Of a DNA stretch of 64,000 bases, positions 15,763 through 27,911 are shown piece by piece. The notes under the pieces were generated by a model, which ran no database searches, was not told where the DNA came from, and saw only the letters and a list, made by a program, of their open reading frames with translations. Location of the stretch: the NCBI GenBank assembly GCA_963715995.1, contig OY970283.1, positions 1,860,001 to 1,924,000 on the forward strand, read 5' to 3'. The number at the start of each line of letters is the position of its first letter. Positions within the stretch are counted from its first letter, which is position 1. The translations under genes and the position numbers were made by a program. Source of the DNA: DATBDN01 sp963715995. GTDB taxonomy: Bacteria > Actinomycetota > Thermoleophilia > Solirubrobacterales > Thermoleophilaceae.

Positions 15763-17163
15763 ATGCGACGTCCGACACGAACCGTCATTGCGATCAACGC
15801 CGCGATCCTTGCGTGCGCGGCGGTTCTCGACGTACTTACTTCTCCGGACTCGAACTGGGACCTGCTCGAGCTGGCGCTGCTCCTGGGCCTGGCGATCGCG
15901 AGCGACCTCATGGCGGCGAGCATCCGCTCGGCCAAGCTCAAGGTGTCAGGCAGCTTTCTCGCGATCGTCGTCGCGATGGTGCTGCTGGGCGGCGCACCGG
16001 CCTCGGTCGTCGGCGTCCTGACGATCTTCGCGGGCTGGCTCAAGTGGCGCGAGAAGCCGCACTACCTGCTGGCCAACCTCGCCTCTTACGCAGCCTTCCC
16101 GCTCGCGTGCGGCCAGCTCTTCGACTTCATCCGCGACCAGCAGGGGCTCCAGCCGGGCGACACCGCGTTCCCGATCCTGGTGTTCGGCACGTTCGTGGTC
16201 GCGCTCGGCGTCAACTTCATGATGGCGGCGCTCTACACGCGCCACATGGACGGCTCGCGCGTGCTCGCAACAGCGAAGCGCGCGCTGATCCCGCTCCTGA
16301 CGAGCGACCTGGTCGCGGCTCTGATGGCGGTGGGCGTCTCGGAGGTGACGCTGAACTGGGGAGCAGGCGCGCTCGCGCTGTTCGGGGTGCTGCTGCTGGC
16401 GTTCCAGCACCTGCTCGCGGCACTGCTCACGAGCGAGGAGCGCGCCGAGGATCTCCAGCGCCGGACCGAGCAGCTCGCGTCACTTCAGGTGGGACTGCTC
16501 AGCGCGATGCTGCGCACGCTCGACCTGCGTGACCGCATGACCGCGCGCCACTCCGCCGCGGTCGCCCGCTACGCCCGTGAGATGGCGAAGGCGGCTGGTC
16601 TGAGCGAGGCCGAGCAGGAGCTCGCGCACACGGCCGGCCTGCTGCACGACATCGGCAAGTTCGTCTTCCCGGACTCGATCCTCAAGGGCAGCGAGCGCCT
16701 GACGGAGGAGGAGTACGAGATCGTCAAGATGCACCCCTTCCACGGGGCGCAGGTGCTCGCGCAGATCGAGGGCTACGGCCCGGTCGCGAACATCGTGCTT
16801 GCACACCACGAGCGCATCGACGGCACGGGCTACCCGAACGGGATGCCCGGCGACCAGATCCCCGTGATCGCGCGGATCCTGTCGGTCGCGGACACCTACG
16901 ACGTGATGACATCGCGCGACTCCTACCGCAAGCCCGTCACGTCGCAGACCGCGATCGCCGAGCTCCGCCGGGTGAGCGGGACGCAGCTGGACGGCGGGCT
17001 GGTGGAGACCTTCATCGAGATCCTCGCGTCGAAGGACGTGGCCTACCGCCACGGCGAGGACGCGGACTTCGAGACCGAGCTGGCGCTCGACCGGCGCGTG
17101 AACGAGTACGCATCCGTGACGGACCTGCCGCTGCTGACGGGCCCGCCGCCCGAGAACCCCTAG
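15763..17163 (+). CDS. Membrane HD-GYP cyclic-di-GMP phosphodiesterase
   Basis: A 466-residue protein. The first about 225 residues hold seven or eight membrane helices (a MASE-like sensory region). A short helical linker (SEERAEDLQRRTEQL) leads to an HD-GYP domain with GLLHDIGKFVFPD, HPFHGAQVL, HHERIDGTGYPNG and SVADTYDVMTSRD, all hallmarks of active HD-GYP enzymes. It probably hydrolyses c-di-GMP in response to a membrane or small-molecule signal. It stands alone in its transcription unit, with a terminator upstream and a convergent MFS gene downstream. Confidence 0.9.
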   Translation: MRRPTRTVIAINAAILACAAVLDVLTSPDSNWDLLELALLLGLAIASDLMAASIRSAKLKVSGSFLAIVVAMVLLGGAPASVVGVLTIFAGWLKWREKPHYLLANLASYAAFPLACGQLFDFIRDQQGLQPGDTAFPILVFGTFVVALGVNFMMAALYTRHMDGSRVLATAKRALIPLLTSDLVAALMAVGVSEVTLNWGAGALALFGVLLLAFQHLLAALLTSEERAEDLQRRTEQLASLQVGLLSAMLRTLDLRDRMTARHSAAVARYAREMAKAAGLSEAEQELAHTAGLLHDIGKFVFPDSILKGSERLTEEEYEIVKMHPFHGAQVLAQIEGYGPVANIVLAHHERIDGTGYPNGMPGDQIPVIARILSVADTYDVMTSRDSYRKPVTSQTAIAELRRVSGTQLDGGLVETFIEILASKDVAYRHGEDADFETELALDRRVNEYASVTDLPLLTGPPPENP

Positions 17164-17173
17164 GGCGTTCTTC

Positions 17174-18466
17174 TCAAGCCCCGGGGCCGTGCCCCACGGC
17201 GGCCGCGGGCTCCTCGGGCGCGACCGCCAGCGCGTCGCGTCTTGGCCACTCTGCGCGCCTCAGCCGCAGCACCGCGAGCAGCAGCACCGCGATGACGCCG
17301 ATGCCCGCGGCGGTGTAGGCAGTTCGCGGGGAGGCCGCCGCGGTGATCGCTCCTCCGGCGAAGAAGCCGACCACCGGCAACGCCGCGCCGATCGCTTCGA
17401 GCAGGCCCAGCACGCGTGCCTGCATCGCCTGCGAAGTCAGCTCCTGTGTTGCGTGGACCACCGAGATCCACTGGACGCCGTTACCGAGCCCGCCGACCAC
17501 CGAAATCGCGCATGCGGCTCCGAGCGTCGGCGCTGCCGAGAGTCCCAGGTAGGCGGCGCCGATCGCGAGCGTCCCGGCCGCGAGGACCGCGTCGATCCGC
17601 ACGCGCTGCGCCGCCGCGAACAGGAAGCCGCCGGCGATCATGCCCGCGCCCCAGGCCGCCAGCAGCCAGCCGTAGCCGGAGTCGCCGGCGTCGAGTGTCT
17701 TCTTCGCGTAGATGACCTCGATCGGCACCACCGCGTAGAAGAACAGCGACGCGAGCGCCTGCGAGGCCAGCAGCCCGGCCAGCAGCCGCCGCTCGCGCAC
17801 GTATGCGAAGGCATCCCCGAGGCGCCGGCGCCAGGTGCCGTCGCCGCGTTCGCCGGCCTGCAGCGAGCGCGCCGCGGAGAGCATCAGCGCGACCAGCGCA
17901 AACGATGCGGCGTCGGCCCACAGCGCGGTCGACACACCCGCCTGGGAGACCACCACTCCGGCGATCGCCGGGCCGAGCGCGCCGGCCGCCGTGAAGCCGA
18001 GGTTGAAGAGCGCGTTGCCGCGCCGCAGCAGCCCGGTCGGCTCGAGCAGCCGCGCCGACGTGGCTCGCGTCAACGCGCGAGCCGCGAGCGCGAGCGTGCC
18101 GTCGACCGCTCCGAGCGCGACCACGAATGCCAGCGTGAAGTGCGGCGCCGCGAGCAGGGCGAGCAGCGCGAAGACGACGGCGTCCGCGCCGTAGAGCAGC
18201 GCAAGCGACGCGCGCGGGTGCAGGGCGTCAGTGCGCGCGACCAGCGCGGGGGAGACGAGCGCGGGCACGAAGCGCGTCCCGACGAACAGCAGCGCGGTCG
18301 CCATCGGGCTGCCCGTCTTGTCGTAGACGAGCACGGCGAGGGCGATGTCACCGAGCCAGTTGCCCAGTTCGTTGATCGAGTAGCCGGCCGCGAGCAGCCT
18401 GAAGCCCGCCACCCGAAGTGGTGCAAGCGCCTCGCGATATCGGGGACGTTGCGTGACCGCGGCCAT
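17174..18466 (-). CDS. MFS transporter
   Basis: A 430-residue polytopic protein with about 12 hydrophobic segments. The N-terminal LRVAGFRLLAAGYSINELGN, then WLGDIALAVLVYDKTGS, and the mid-protein layout resemble the MFS_3/enterobactin-exporter-like group common in actinobacteria. The C-terminus is a cytosolic tail rich in Ala/Glu. The substrate is not predictable. It is divergent from the phosphoesterase gene, and a 57-base gap must hold both promoters. Confidence 0.85.
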   Translation of the reverse strand: MAAVTQRPRYREALAPLRVAGFRLLAAGYSINELGNWLGDIALAVLVYDKTGSPMATALLFVGTRFVPALVSPALVARTDALHPRASLALLYGADAVVFALLALLAAPHFTLAFVVALGAVDGTLALAARALTRATSARLLEPTGLLRRGNALFNLGFTAAGALGPAIAGVVVSQAGVSTALWADAASFALVALMLSAARSLQAGERGDGTWRRRLGDAFAYVRERRLLAGLLASQALASLFFYAVVPIEVIYAKKTLDAGDSGYGWLLAAWGAGMIAGGFLFAAAQRVRIDAVLAAGTLAIGAAYLGLSAAPTLGAACAISVVGGLGNGVQWISVVHATQELTSQAMQARVLGLLEAIGAALPVVGFFAGGAITAAASPRTAYTAAGIGVIAVLLLAVLRLRRAEWPRRDALAVAPEEPAAAVGHGPGA

Positions 18467-18523
18467 TGAAGCGATGAACGGCCGCTACGCCAACCCCGCA
18501 GACCGCCTTTACGCTGGCCAATC

Positions 18524-19012
18524 GTGCTCGTGGCGGTCATCTCGGACACCCATCTCCCACGCGGAACCAGGCGCATCCCGGACGCCTGCGTCGAGTCGCT
18601 GCGCGCTTCGGAGCTGATCCTGCACGCGGGTGACTTCACGCAGCCCGAGGTGCTGGACGAGCTCGAGGCGCTCGGCCCTCCGGTCGCCGCCGTGCATGGG
18701 AATGTCGACAGCGCCGAGCTGAGACAGAGGCTGCCCGAGGCAAGGCTCGTTGACGCCGATGGCGCGCGCATCGCAATCGTGCACGACGCGGGTCCGGCCT
18801 CCGGTCGCCTCCAGCGCATGCGCGCCCGCTTCCCCGATGCGGACGCCGTGGTGTTCGGCCATTCGCACATCCCGCTGCACGAGGAGCGCGGTGACTTCCA
18901 GATCTTCAACCCCGGCTCGCCGACCGACAAGCGCCGTCAGCCGCGCTTCACGATGGGCCTGGCGGAGGTGACGGGTGGACGCGCGCGCTTCAAGATCGTC
19001 ACCCTTGACTGA
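18524..19012 (+). CDS. YfcE-like calcineurin-type metallophosphoesterase
   Basis: A 162-residue phosphoesterase with the family's metal motifs: SDTHLP (Asp8, His10), HAGDF, HGNVD, a late histidine in VHDAG and GHSHIP. The size and motif order match the MJ0936/YfcE group, which hydrolyse phosphodiesters or mononucleotides. The start is a GTG. Its stop overlaps the next ATG (TGATG), so it is coupled to RNase Z, suggesting a nucleotide or RNA context. Confidence 0.88.
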   Translation: MLVAVISDTHLPRGTRRIPDACVESLRASELILHAGDFTQPEVLDELEALGPPVAAVHGNVDSAELRQRLPEARLVDADGARIAIVHDAGPASGRLQRMRARFPDADAVVFGHSHIPLHEERGDFQIFNPGSPTDKRRQPRFTMGLAEVTGGRARFKIVTLD

Positions 19013-19962
19013 TGGACCTCGACGTCCTCTTCATCGGGACCGCGGGATCGGCGCCGAGCGCGCGCCGCGGGCTGCCCGCCACGATCGTCCGCCGCGGCGG
19101 CGACCGGCTGCTGTTCGACTGCGGGGAGGGCACGCAGCGCCAGCTGCTGCGCTCGATCGGCCTGATCGAGCTCGAGGACGTCTTCATCACCCACTTCCAC
19201 GCCGACCACTGGCTCGGGCTGCCGGGGATGCTGAAGACCTTCAGCCTGCGCGGCCGCGAGCGGCCGCTGACGGTGCACGGGCCGCCCGGCCTGAAGGCGC
19301 TGTTCCGCTCGCTCGACTCAGTGATCGGCAGGAGCACCTACCCGCTCGAGCTGGTCGAGCTGGAGCCGGGTCAGGAGCTCCAGCGTGAGGGCTACCTGAT
19401 CGCGCCGTTCGCGGTCGAGCACCGCGTGCGCGCCTACGGCTACGCGATCGTGGAACAGGAGCGCCCGGGGCGTTTCGACGACGCCAAGGCGCGCGCCCTC
19501 GGGGTGGAGTTCGGGCCCAACTTCGGCAAGCTCCAGCGCGGCGAGGCCGTCGACGGCGTCGAGCCGTCTCAGGTGGTCGGGCCGGCGCGGCCGGGGCGCA
19601 AGGTCGTCCTGTCGGGTGACACCGCGCCTTGCGATCTGACCGTGGCCGTGGCTCACGGCGCCGACCTGCTGGTGCACGAGGCCACCTTCCTCGAGGAGGA
19701 CACCGATCGCGCCCGCGAGACGAAGCACTCGACCGCGCTCGCCGCCGCGCGCCTGGCCGCCGAGGCCGAGGTGAAGATGCTGGCGCTGACGCACGTGTCG
19801 CCGCGCTATTCCGGAGGCCAGCTGCGCGACGAGGCGCGCAGCGCGTTCGAGAACGCGATCGTGCCGCGCGACTTCGATTCGGTCGAGATTCCCCTGCCCG
19901 AGCGCGGGCCGCCGATCCATCATCGGGACGCGCTACGCTCGAGCGAACAACTGCCCCTTTAA
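19012..19962 (+). CDS. rnz: Ribonuclease Z (tRNA 3' processing endonuclease)
   Basis: A 316-residue metallo-beta-lactamase-fold nuclease that trims tRNA 3' ends. Zinc ligands are in THFHADH (His61, His63, Asp65, His66), with later SGDTAPC and LTHVSPRYS. It has the family exosite-like segment (PLELVELEPGQEL). The final about 15 residues (HRDALRSSEQLPL) are non-conserved and run into the pyr leader. It is placed directly before the PyrR-controlled operon and may read through into it. Confidence 0.88.
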   Translation: MDLDVLFIGTAGSAPSARRGLPATIVRRGGDRLLFDCGEGTQRQLLRSIGLIELEDVFITHFHADHWLGLPGMLKTFSLRGRERPLTVHGPPGLKALFRSLDSVIGRSTYPLELVELEPGQELQREGYLIAPFAVEHRVRAYGYAIVEQERPGRFDDAKARALGVEFGPNFGKLQRGEAVDGVEPSQVVGPARPGRKVVLSGDTAPCDLTVAVAHGADLLVHEATFLEEDTDRARETKHSTALAAARLAAEAEVKMLALTHVSPRYSGGQLRDEARSAFENAIVPRDFDSVEIPLPERGPPIHHRDALRSSEQLPL

Positions 19963-19991
19963 CCGCGGTCCGGAGAGGCCGGGAAGGAGCG
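19963..19991 (+). promoter_or_regulatory. PyrR-binding RNA loop covering the pyrR ribosome-binding site
   Basis: CGGTC (19966-19970) and GGCCG (19977-19981) form a stem closing the hexaloop CGGAGA. This fits the PyrR-binding consensus CNGNGA exactly, within the wider TCCGGAGAGGCC core. The pyrR Shine-Dalgarno (GGGAAGGAGC) abuts the hairpin and the ATG is at 19994. There is no terminator in the leader, so UMP-bound PyrR most likely blocks translation, as described for mycobacterial pyr leaders. Confidence 0.8.
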
Positions 19992-19993
19992 TC

Positions 19994-20545
19994 ATGAACA
20001 GCAAGGTCGTCCTGGACGGCCCCGATATCGCGCGCACGATCGTGCGCATCGCCCACCAGATCGTCGAACAGACGGAGGGGCGTGACATCGCGATTGTCGG
20101 CATCCACAGGCGCGGCGCCGTGCTGGCACGGCGGCTCGTGGCCGAGGTCTCGGAGCTCGTGGGGCAGGACATCCCGCTCGGTGAGCTCGACATCAGCTTC
20201 TACCGCGACGACGTCGCCATGCGCGACCCCGCGCGGCAGCCGGTCGTCCACGCCTCGAAGATCGACTTCCCGATCGACGGGGTCACGCTGATCCTGGTCG
20301 ACGACGTGCTCTACACCGGCCGCACGGTGCGCGCGGCGATCGACGCCCTCTTCGACTACGGGCGCCCCGAGCGCGTCCAGCTGGCGGTCCTGGCCGACCG
20401 CGGCCACCGCGAGCTGCCGATCAGGCCCGATTACGTCGGCAAGAACCTGCCGACCGCGCGCGGCGAGCGCGTGAACGTGCGCGTGGAGGAGATCGACGGC
20501 ATCGACGAGGTCGCCATCGGCGAGCTCGAGGAGGTGGCGGCATGA
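19994..20545 (+). CDS. pyrR: PyrR bifunctional pyr operon regulator / uracil phosphoribosyltransferase
   Basis: A 183-residue PRTase-fold RNA-binding regulator. The PRPP motif is ILVDDVLYTGRTVRAA at residues about 99-114; GIHRRGAVLARRL and ISFYRDDVA are PyrR-specific. With UMP bound it represses the pyr operon by binding the leader loop just upstream. Some family members also make UMP from uracil. It is the first gene of a seven-gene operon; its TGA overlaps the pyrB ATG. Confidence 0.96.
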   Translation: MNSKVVLDGPDIARTIVRIAHQIVEQTEGRDIAIVGIHRRGAVLARRLVAEVSELVGQDIPLGELDISFYRDDVAMRDPARQPVVHASKIDFPIDGVTLILVDDVLYTGRTVRAAIDALFDYGRPERVQLAVLADRGHRELPIRPDYVGKNLPTARGERVNVRVEEIDGIDEVAIGELEEVAA

Positions 20546-21501
20546 AGCACCTGCTCACGATCGAGGACATCTCGCGCGAGGACATCGAGCGGCTGCTGGC
20601 ACGGGCCGAGTCGTTCGCCGAGGTCTCGGGGCGGCCGATCAAGAAGGTCCCCGCTCTCCGCGGGCGGACGGTGATCAACCTCTTCTACGAGGCCTCGACG
20701 CGCACCAGCTCGAGCTTCGAGCTGGCCGCCAAGCGGCTCTCGGCCGACGTGATCAACGTCAAGTCGAGCGGCTCCTCGGTGGAGAAGGGCGAGTCGCTGA
20801 AGGACACCGTCCAGACGCTCTCGGCCTACGACCCGAGCGCAATCGTCATCCGCTCGCCGCACGCAGGCGCAGCGCAGCTGATCGCGCGCTGGACGCCGGC
20901 GTCGGTGGTCAACGCGGGCGACGGCAAGCACGAGCACCCGACCCAGGCGCTGCTCGACCTCTACACGCTGCGCCGCCGGATCGGCGGGCTCGAGGGCGTG
21001 AAGCTCTGGATCGTCGGCGACGTCCTGCACTCGCGAGTGGCGCGCTCGAACATCCTCGCCTTCACGAAGATGGGCTGCCAGGTCACCGTCTGCGGGCCGC
21101 CGACGCTCATCCCGCGCGGGATCGAGCAGCTCGGCTGCGACGTCAGCTACTCGCTCGACGGCATCGAGCACGCCGACGTCATCTACGCCCTGCGAATGCA
21201 GCGCGAGCGCATGGAGGGGGCCTTCGTGCCGTCGCTGCGCGAGTACGCGGCCTGCTTCCAGATCGACGGGCGCAGGCTGCGGCCGCACCAGCTCCTGATG
21301 CACCCCGGCCCCGTCAACCGCGGCGTCGAGCTGAGCGCGGAGGCGATCGACTCGCCGCAGGCGCTGATCACGCAGCAGGTCGAGTCGGGAGTGGTGGTCC
21401 GCATGGCGGTTCTGTTCGAGGTGCTCTCCGGCTCGAACGAACCGGTCACCGACGCGATGCCAGAGTCCCCAGCGCCCGCTCCGATCGGGGGTGCGGCATG
21501 A
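20542..21501 (+). CDS. pyrB: Aspartate carbamoyltransferase catalytic chain
   Basis: A 319-residue ATCase that joins carbamoyl phosphate and aspartate, the committed step of pyrimidine synthesis. The carbamoyl-phosphate motif STRTSSSFE is at about residue 53, HPTQALLDL near 132 and MHPGPVNRGVE near 253. No regulatory subunit (PyrI) gene is present, as expected for this bacterial type. ATGA overlaps join it to both neighbours. Confidence 0.97.
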   Translation: MKHLLTIEDISREDIERLLARAESFAEVSGRPIKKVPALRGRTVINLFYEASTRTSSSFELAAKRLSADVINVKSSGSSVEKGESLKDTVQTLSAYDPSAIVIRSPHAGAAQLIARWTPASVVNAGDGKHEHPTQALLDLYTLRRRIGGLEGVKLWIVGDVLHSRVARSNILAFTKMGCQVTVCGPPTLIPRGIEQLGCDVSYSLDGIEHADVIYALRMQRERMEGAFVPSLREYAACFQIDGRRLRPHQLLMHPGPVNRGVELSAEAIDSPQALITQQVESGVVVRMAVLFEVLSGSNEPVTDAMPESPAPAPIGGAA

Positions 21502-22868
21502 ACTCGGTTCCCGAGGCGAGCGTGCGCCCGCCGCGGCTCGACCGCGCGCCGGCCAAGCCCGCGAACGCGCTCATCCGCGGCGCGAAGGTGCTCGATCCCC
21601 GTGCCGGGCTCGACGGCAACTTCGACCTGCTGATTCGCGGCGGCGAGATCGCCGAGATCGGCGCGCCCGGGTCGCTCGAGACACCGGGCGACGCCGAGCT
21701 GATCGAGGCCGAGGGCCTGCACGCGTTCCCCGCCTTCGTCGACCCGCACGTGCACCTGCGCACGCCGGGCCGCGAGGACGAGGAGGACATCGACTCCGGC
21801 ACCCGCGCGGCGGCCGCGGGCGGGTTCTGCGCGATCATCGCGATGCCCAACACCGATCCCGTCGTCGACGACGCCTCGGTGCTGCGTTCGCTCCAGGACC
21901 GCGCCCGCGCCGAGGGGCGCGTGCCGGTCGGCTTCACGGCAGCCATCACGCGCGGCCAGGCCGGCGAGGACCTGACCGAGATGTGGGAGCTGGCCGAGGC
22001 GGGCGCCGCGGCGTTCACCGACGACGGCCTGCCGGTGCGCTCGGCCGGCGTCATGCGCCAGGCGCTCCAGTACCAGCGGCTGGCCGGGCGGGTGCTGGCG
22101 CTGCACGAGGAGGAGCCGGCGCTGTCGCGCAAGGGCGTGATGCACGAGGGCGTGGTCTCGGCCGCGCTCGGGCTGGCCGGCATCCCGTCGGTGTCCGAGT
22201 CGACGATGGTCCAGCGCGACTGCGCGCTCGCGCGCTACGAGGGCGGGCGCATCCACATCCAGCACCTGTCGGCACGCGAGTCGGTCGAAGCGGTCGAGGC
22301 CGCCAAGGCGCAGGGAGTGCTCGTCAGCTGCGAGGCCTCGCCGCACCACCTGTCGCTGACCGACGAGGCGGTCCGCACGCTCGACACGAGCTTCAAGATG
22401 AACCCGCCGCTGCGCTCGGACGACGATCGCCGCGCGCTCATCGAGGGGCTGCGCTCGGGCGTGATCGACTGCGTCGCCACCGACCACGCGCCGCACGCGC
22501 GCGAGGAGAAGGAGGAGGTCTTCGAGACCGCGCCGATGGGCGTGACCGGGCTCGAGACCGCCTTCGCCGCGCTGGTGACCGAGCTCGTGCTGCCCGGCCA
22601 CCTGCCGCTGGCGACGCTGATCGAGCGGATGACCGCGGGGCTCGAGCCCTTCGGCCTGCTGGTTCCGTCGATCACGAAGGGCGCGCCGGCGAACATCTGC
22701 CTGGCCGACCTGAGCGCGACCTGGGAGGTGGGCGACCCGGGCTACGAGAGCCGCTCGATCAACAACGCGTTCGCGGGCCGCACGCTCACGGGACGCGTGA
22801 TCGTGACGGTCGCCGACGGCGCGGTCGCCTACCGGGAACGCTCGTTTGCGATAGGGGTGGCGCGATGA
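21498..22868 (+). CDS. pyrC: Dihydroorotase
   Basis: A 456-residue amidohydrolase. Metal ligands are in DPHVHLRTPGRE (around residue 81), with later histidines in SCEASPHHLSLTD and catalytic Asp in VIDCVATDHAPHA. NPPLRSDDDR is the substrate-binding block. It closes carbamoyl aspartate to dihydroorotate. The type I, PyrC-active architecture (not the inactive PyrC' form) is indicated by the intact HxH and DHAPH motifs. It is coupled to carA by ATGA. Confidence 0.96.
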   Translation: MNSVPEASVRPPRLDRAPAKPANALIRGAKVLDPRAGLDGNFDLLIRGGEIAEIGAPGSLETPGDAELIEAEGLHAFPAFVDPHVHLRTPGREDEEDIDSGTRAAAAGGFCAIIAMPNTDPVVDDASVLRSLQDRARAEGRVPVGFTAAITRGQAGEDLTEMWELAEAGAAAFTDDGLPVRSAGVMRQALQYQRLAGRVLALHEEEPALSRKGVMHEGVVSAALGLAGIPSVSESTMVQRDCALARYEGGRIHIQHLSARESVEAVEAAKAQGVLVSCEASPHHLSLTDEAVRTLDTSFKMNPPLRSDDDRRALIEGLRSGVIDCVATDHAPHAREEKEEVFETAPMGVTGLETAFAALVTELVLPGHLPLATLIERMTAGLEPFGLLVPSITKGAPANICLADLSATWEVGDPGYESRSINNAFAGRTLTGRVIVTVADGAVAYRERSFAIGVAR

Positions 22869-24027
22869 GCGAGGCGGGCTTCATCCTGCTGGAGGACGGC
22901 TTCCGCCTGGACGGGCACCTCTGCGGAGCGGTACCCCAGATCCAAGGTCTGACAGACCTTGGATCTGGGGTACGGCCTGGGCTTGGCGAGGTCGTCTTCA
23001 ACACCTCGATGTCCGGCTACCAGGAGTCGGTCACCGACCCGAGCTACGCCGGCCAGATCATCGTCTTCACGTATCCGCTCGTGGGCAACTACGGCGTTTC
23101 GGAGGCGGCGATGGAGTCCGACCGCATCCACGTGCGCGCCGTCGTCATGCGCGAGGCCGTCAACCGCGAGGACGCGCCGGGGGCCGAGCGCGGCTGGCTC
23201 GACTGGCTCGAGGACTGCGGCGTGCCCGCGATCACGGGCGTCGACACGCGCGCCCTCGTGCGCCACATCCGCGACAAGGGCGCCATGCGCGGCGGCATCT
23301 TCTCGGCGGACGAGTCCGAGCGCGACGCGCGCGAGGCCGTGCACGCCGAGCCGTCCATGACAGGCGCCGACTTTGCGCGCACGGTCTCGCCGAGCGAGGC
23401 CGTCATCCTCGACCCCGACAACCCGGGCCCGCGCGTGGTCGCGATCGACACGGGCATCAAGAGCTCGATCGTGGCGAACCTGCGCGAGCGCGGCGTGCGC
23501 CTGGAGCTGCACCCGGCGTCGGTCACAGCGGAGCAACTTCTGGAGCGCGATCCCGATGCAGTGTTCCTGGCCAATGGCCCCGGGGATCCAGCGGCACTCG
23601 ACTACGTGGTCGACGCCGTGCGCGGCGTTGTCGGGAAGGTCCCGGTGTTCGGCATCTGCCTTGGTCACCAGCTGCTCTGCCGCGCCGTCGGGCTCGACAC
23701 CTTCAAGCTGCCGTTCGGCCACCGCGGGGCCAACCATCCGGTGAAGGACCTGGCCACGGGCCGCATCGACATCACCTCGCAGAACCACGGCTTCGCGGTG
23801 GTCGGCCCGAACGGCGAGTCGCGCATCGAGACCGACGAGCCGGTGCGCTGGGACACCGACTTCGGCGCCGCTGAGCTGAGCCACGTGAACCTGTACGACC
23901 GAACGGTGGAGGGACTGGTCTTGAAGGACGTGCCGGGCGCGACCGCGCAGTACCACCCCGAGGCGGGGCCAGGCCCCCACGACGCGGTGTACCTCTTTGA
24001 TCGTTTCCTCGACCTGATCGCCGCCTG

Positions 24028-24028
<1 letters not shown>
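22865..24028 (+). CDS. carA: Carbamoyl-phosphate synthase small chain, with an extra palindrome-encoded segment
   Basis: A 387-residue glutaminase subunit that feeds ammonia to CarB. The class I amidotransferase triad is visible (nucleophile in [11 protein letters not shown] near residue 264, and YHPEAGPGP near 362). The N-terminal domain reads LCGA, then [18 protein letters not shown], then [14 protein letters not shown]. Related CarA proteins have only about five residues between the first and last blocks, so about 13 residues are extra. They are encoded by the perfect hairpin at 22931-22973. The frame and active site are otherwise intact, so the protein is probably functional. Confidence 0.95.
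22931..22973. repeat. Perfect palindrome (20-bp stem, 3-base loop) inside the carA reading frame
   Basis: GTACCCCAGATCCAAGGTCT at 22931-22950, loop GAC, and its exact reverse complement at 22954-22973. It lies wholly within codons of carA and encodes the extra segment between two conserved blocks. Its base composition is lower in GC than the surrounding gene. It resembles, in principle, the in-frame palindromic elements known in Rickettsia. I saw no second copy in this window. Confidence 0.92.
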
Positions 24029-27119
<3,091 letters not shown>

Positions 27120-27123
<4 letters not shown>

Positions 27124-27911
27124 CCCTGGCGCCATTCGGCAGGCGCCTCCTGCGCGTGATCAAGAACGAGCGCCTGGGCGCCTACAACCTGGTCTGGGTG
27201 GCGGACCCCGAGGGGCCGTCCGACCCCGAGCCGGGGCAGTTCTACATGCTCGCCAGCGAGCGCGACTGGGGCGGACACGACGGCCGCCCATACCTGCCGC
27301 GGGCGTTCTCGTTCGCGCGGGTGAACGACGCGGCGCTTGCCTTCCTGCTCGAGGCGATCGGTCCCGGCACCGACCGCCTTGCCGAGCTCGAGCCTGGCGA
27401 CGGGATCTGGGTCACAGGCCCGCTCGGGGTCGGCTTCACGGCGCCGGAGCGGGGGCGCCCGCTGCTCGTTGGCGGTGGCATCGGAGCCGCGCCGCTCTTG
27501 TGCTGGCGCGACGCCCTGGGCGCCGAGACCACGACGCTGCTCGGTTTCCGCTCCGCCGCGCACGCCGAGGCCGCGCGCTACTTCGAGGGCGCAAAGGTGG
27601 CGACCGACGACGGCTCGGTCGGCCACCACGGGTTCGTGACCGAGCTGCTGCGCGAGGAACTCGACGTGGACTCCGAGGCCACGATCTACGCCTGCGGTCC
27701 GCCGCCGATGCTGGAGGCCGTGCGGGCGATCGCCGCCGAGCGCGAGGTGCCTGCGCAGCTCGCGATGGAGTCCGGCATGGCCTGCGGGTTCGGCGCTTGC
27801 ATGGGCTGCGTCGTGCAGACCAAGAATGGCTACGTGCGCCTGTGCGTGGACGGGCCGGTGGTGGACGCCGCGCAGCTGGACAGCGCGTGGGTGCCGGGAG
27901 CGCCGCATTGA
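27120..27911 (+). CDS. pyrK: Dihydroorotate dehydrogenase electron-transfer subunit
   Basis: A 263-residue FAD/[2Fe-2S] flavoprotein that passes electrons from PyrD to NAD+. The FAD motif is [13 protein letters not shown]-binding residues are in [13 protein letters not shown] and [10 protein letters not shown]. The cluster cysteines occur as CGFGACMGC with a later Cys in [10 protein letters not shown]. Its presence means the PyrD here is the class 1B type. ATG at 27120 overlaps the carB stop. Confidence 0.94.

Noticed and set aside
22829..23980. Long antisense open frames opposite carA, carB, pyrC and many other genes
   Set aside because: In this very GC-rich DNA the antisense and alternate frames stay open by codon bias. 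Their products lack family motifs, while the sense genes have complete ones.
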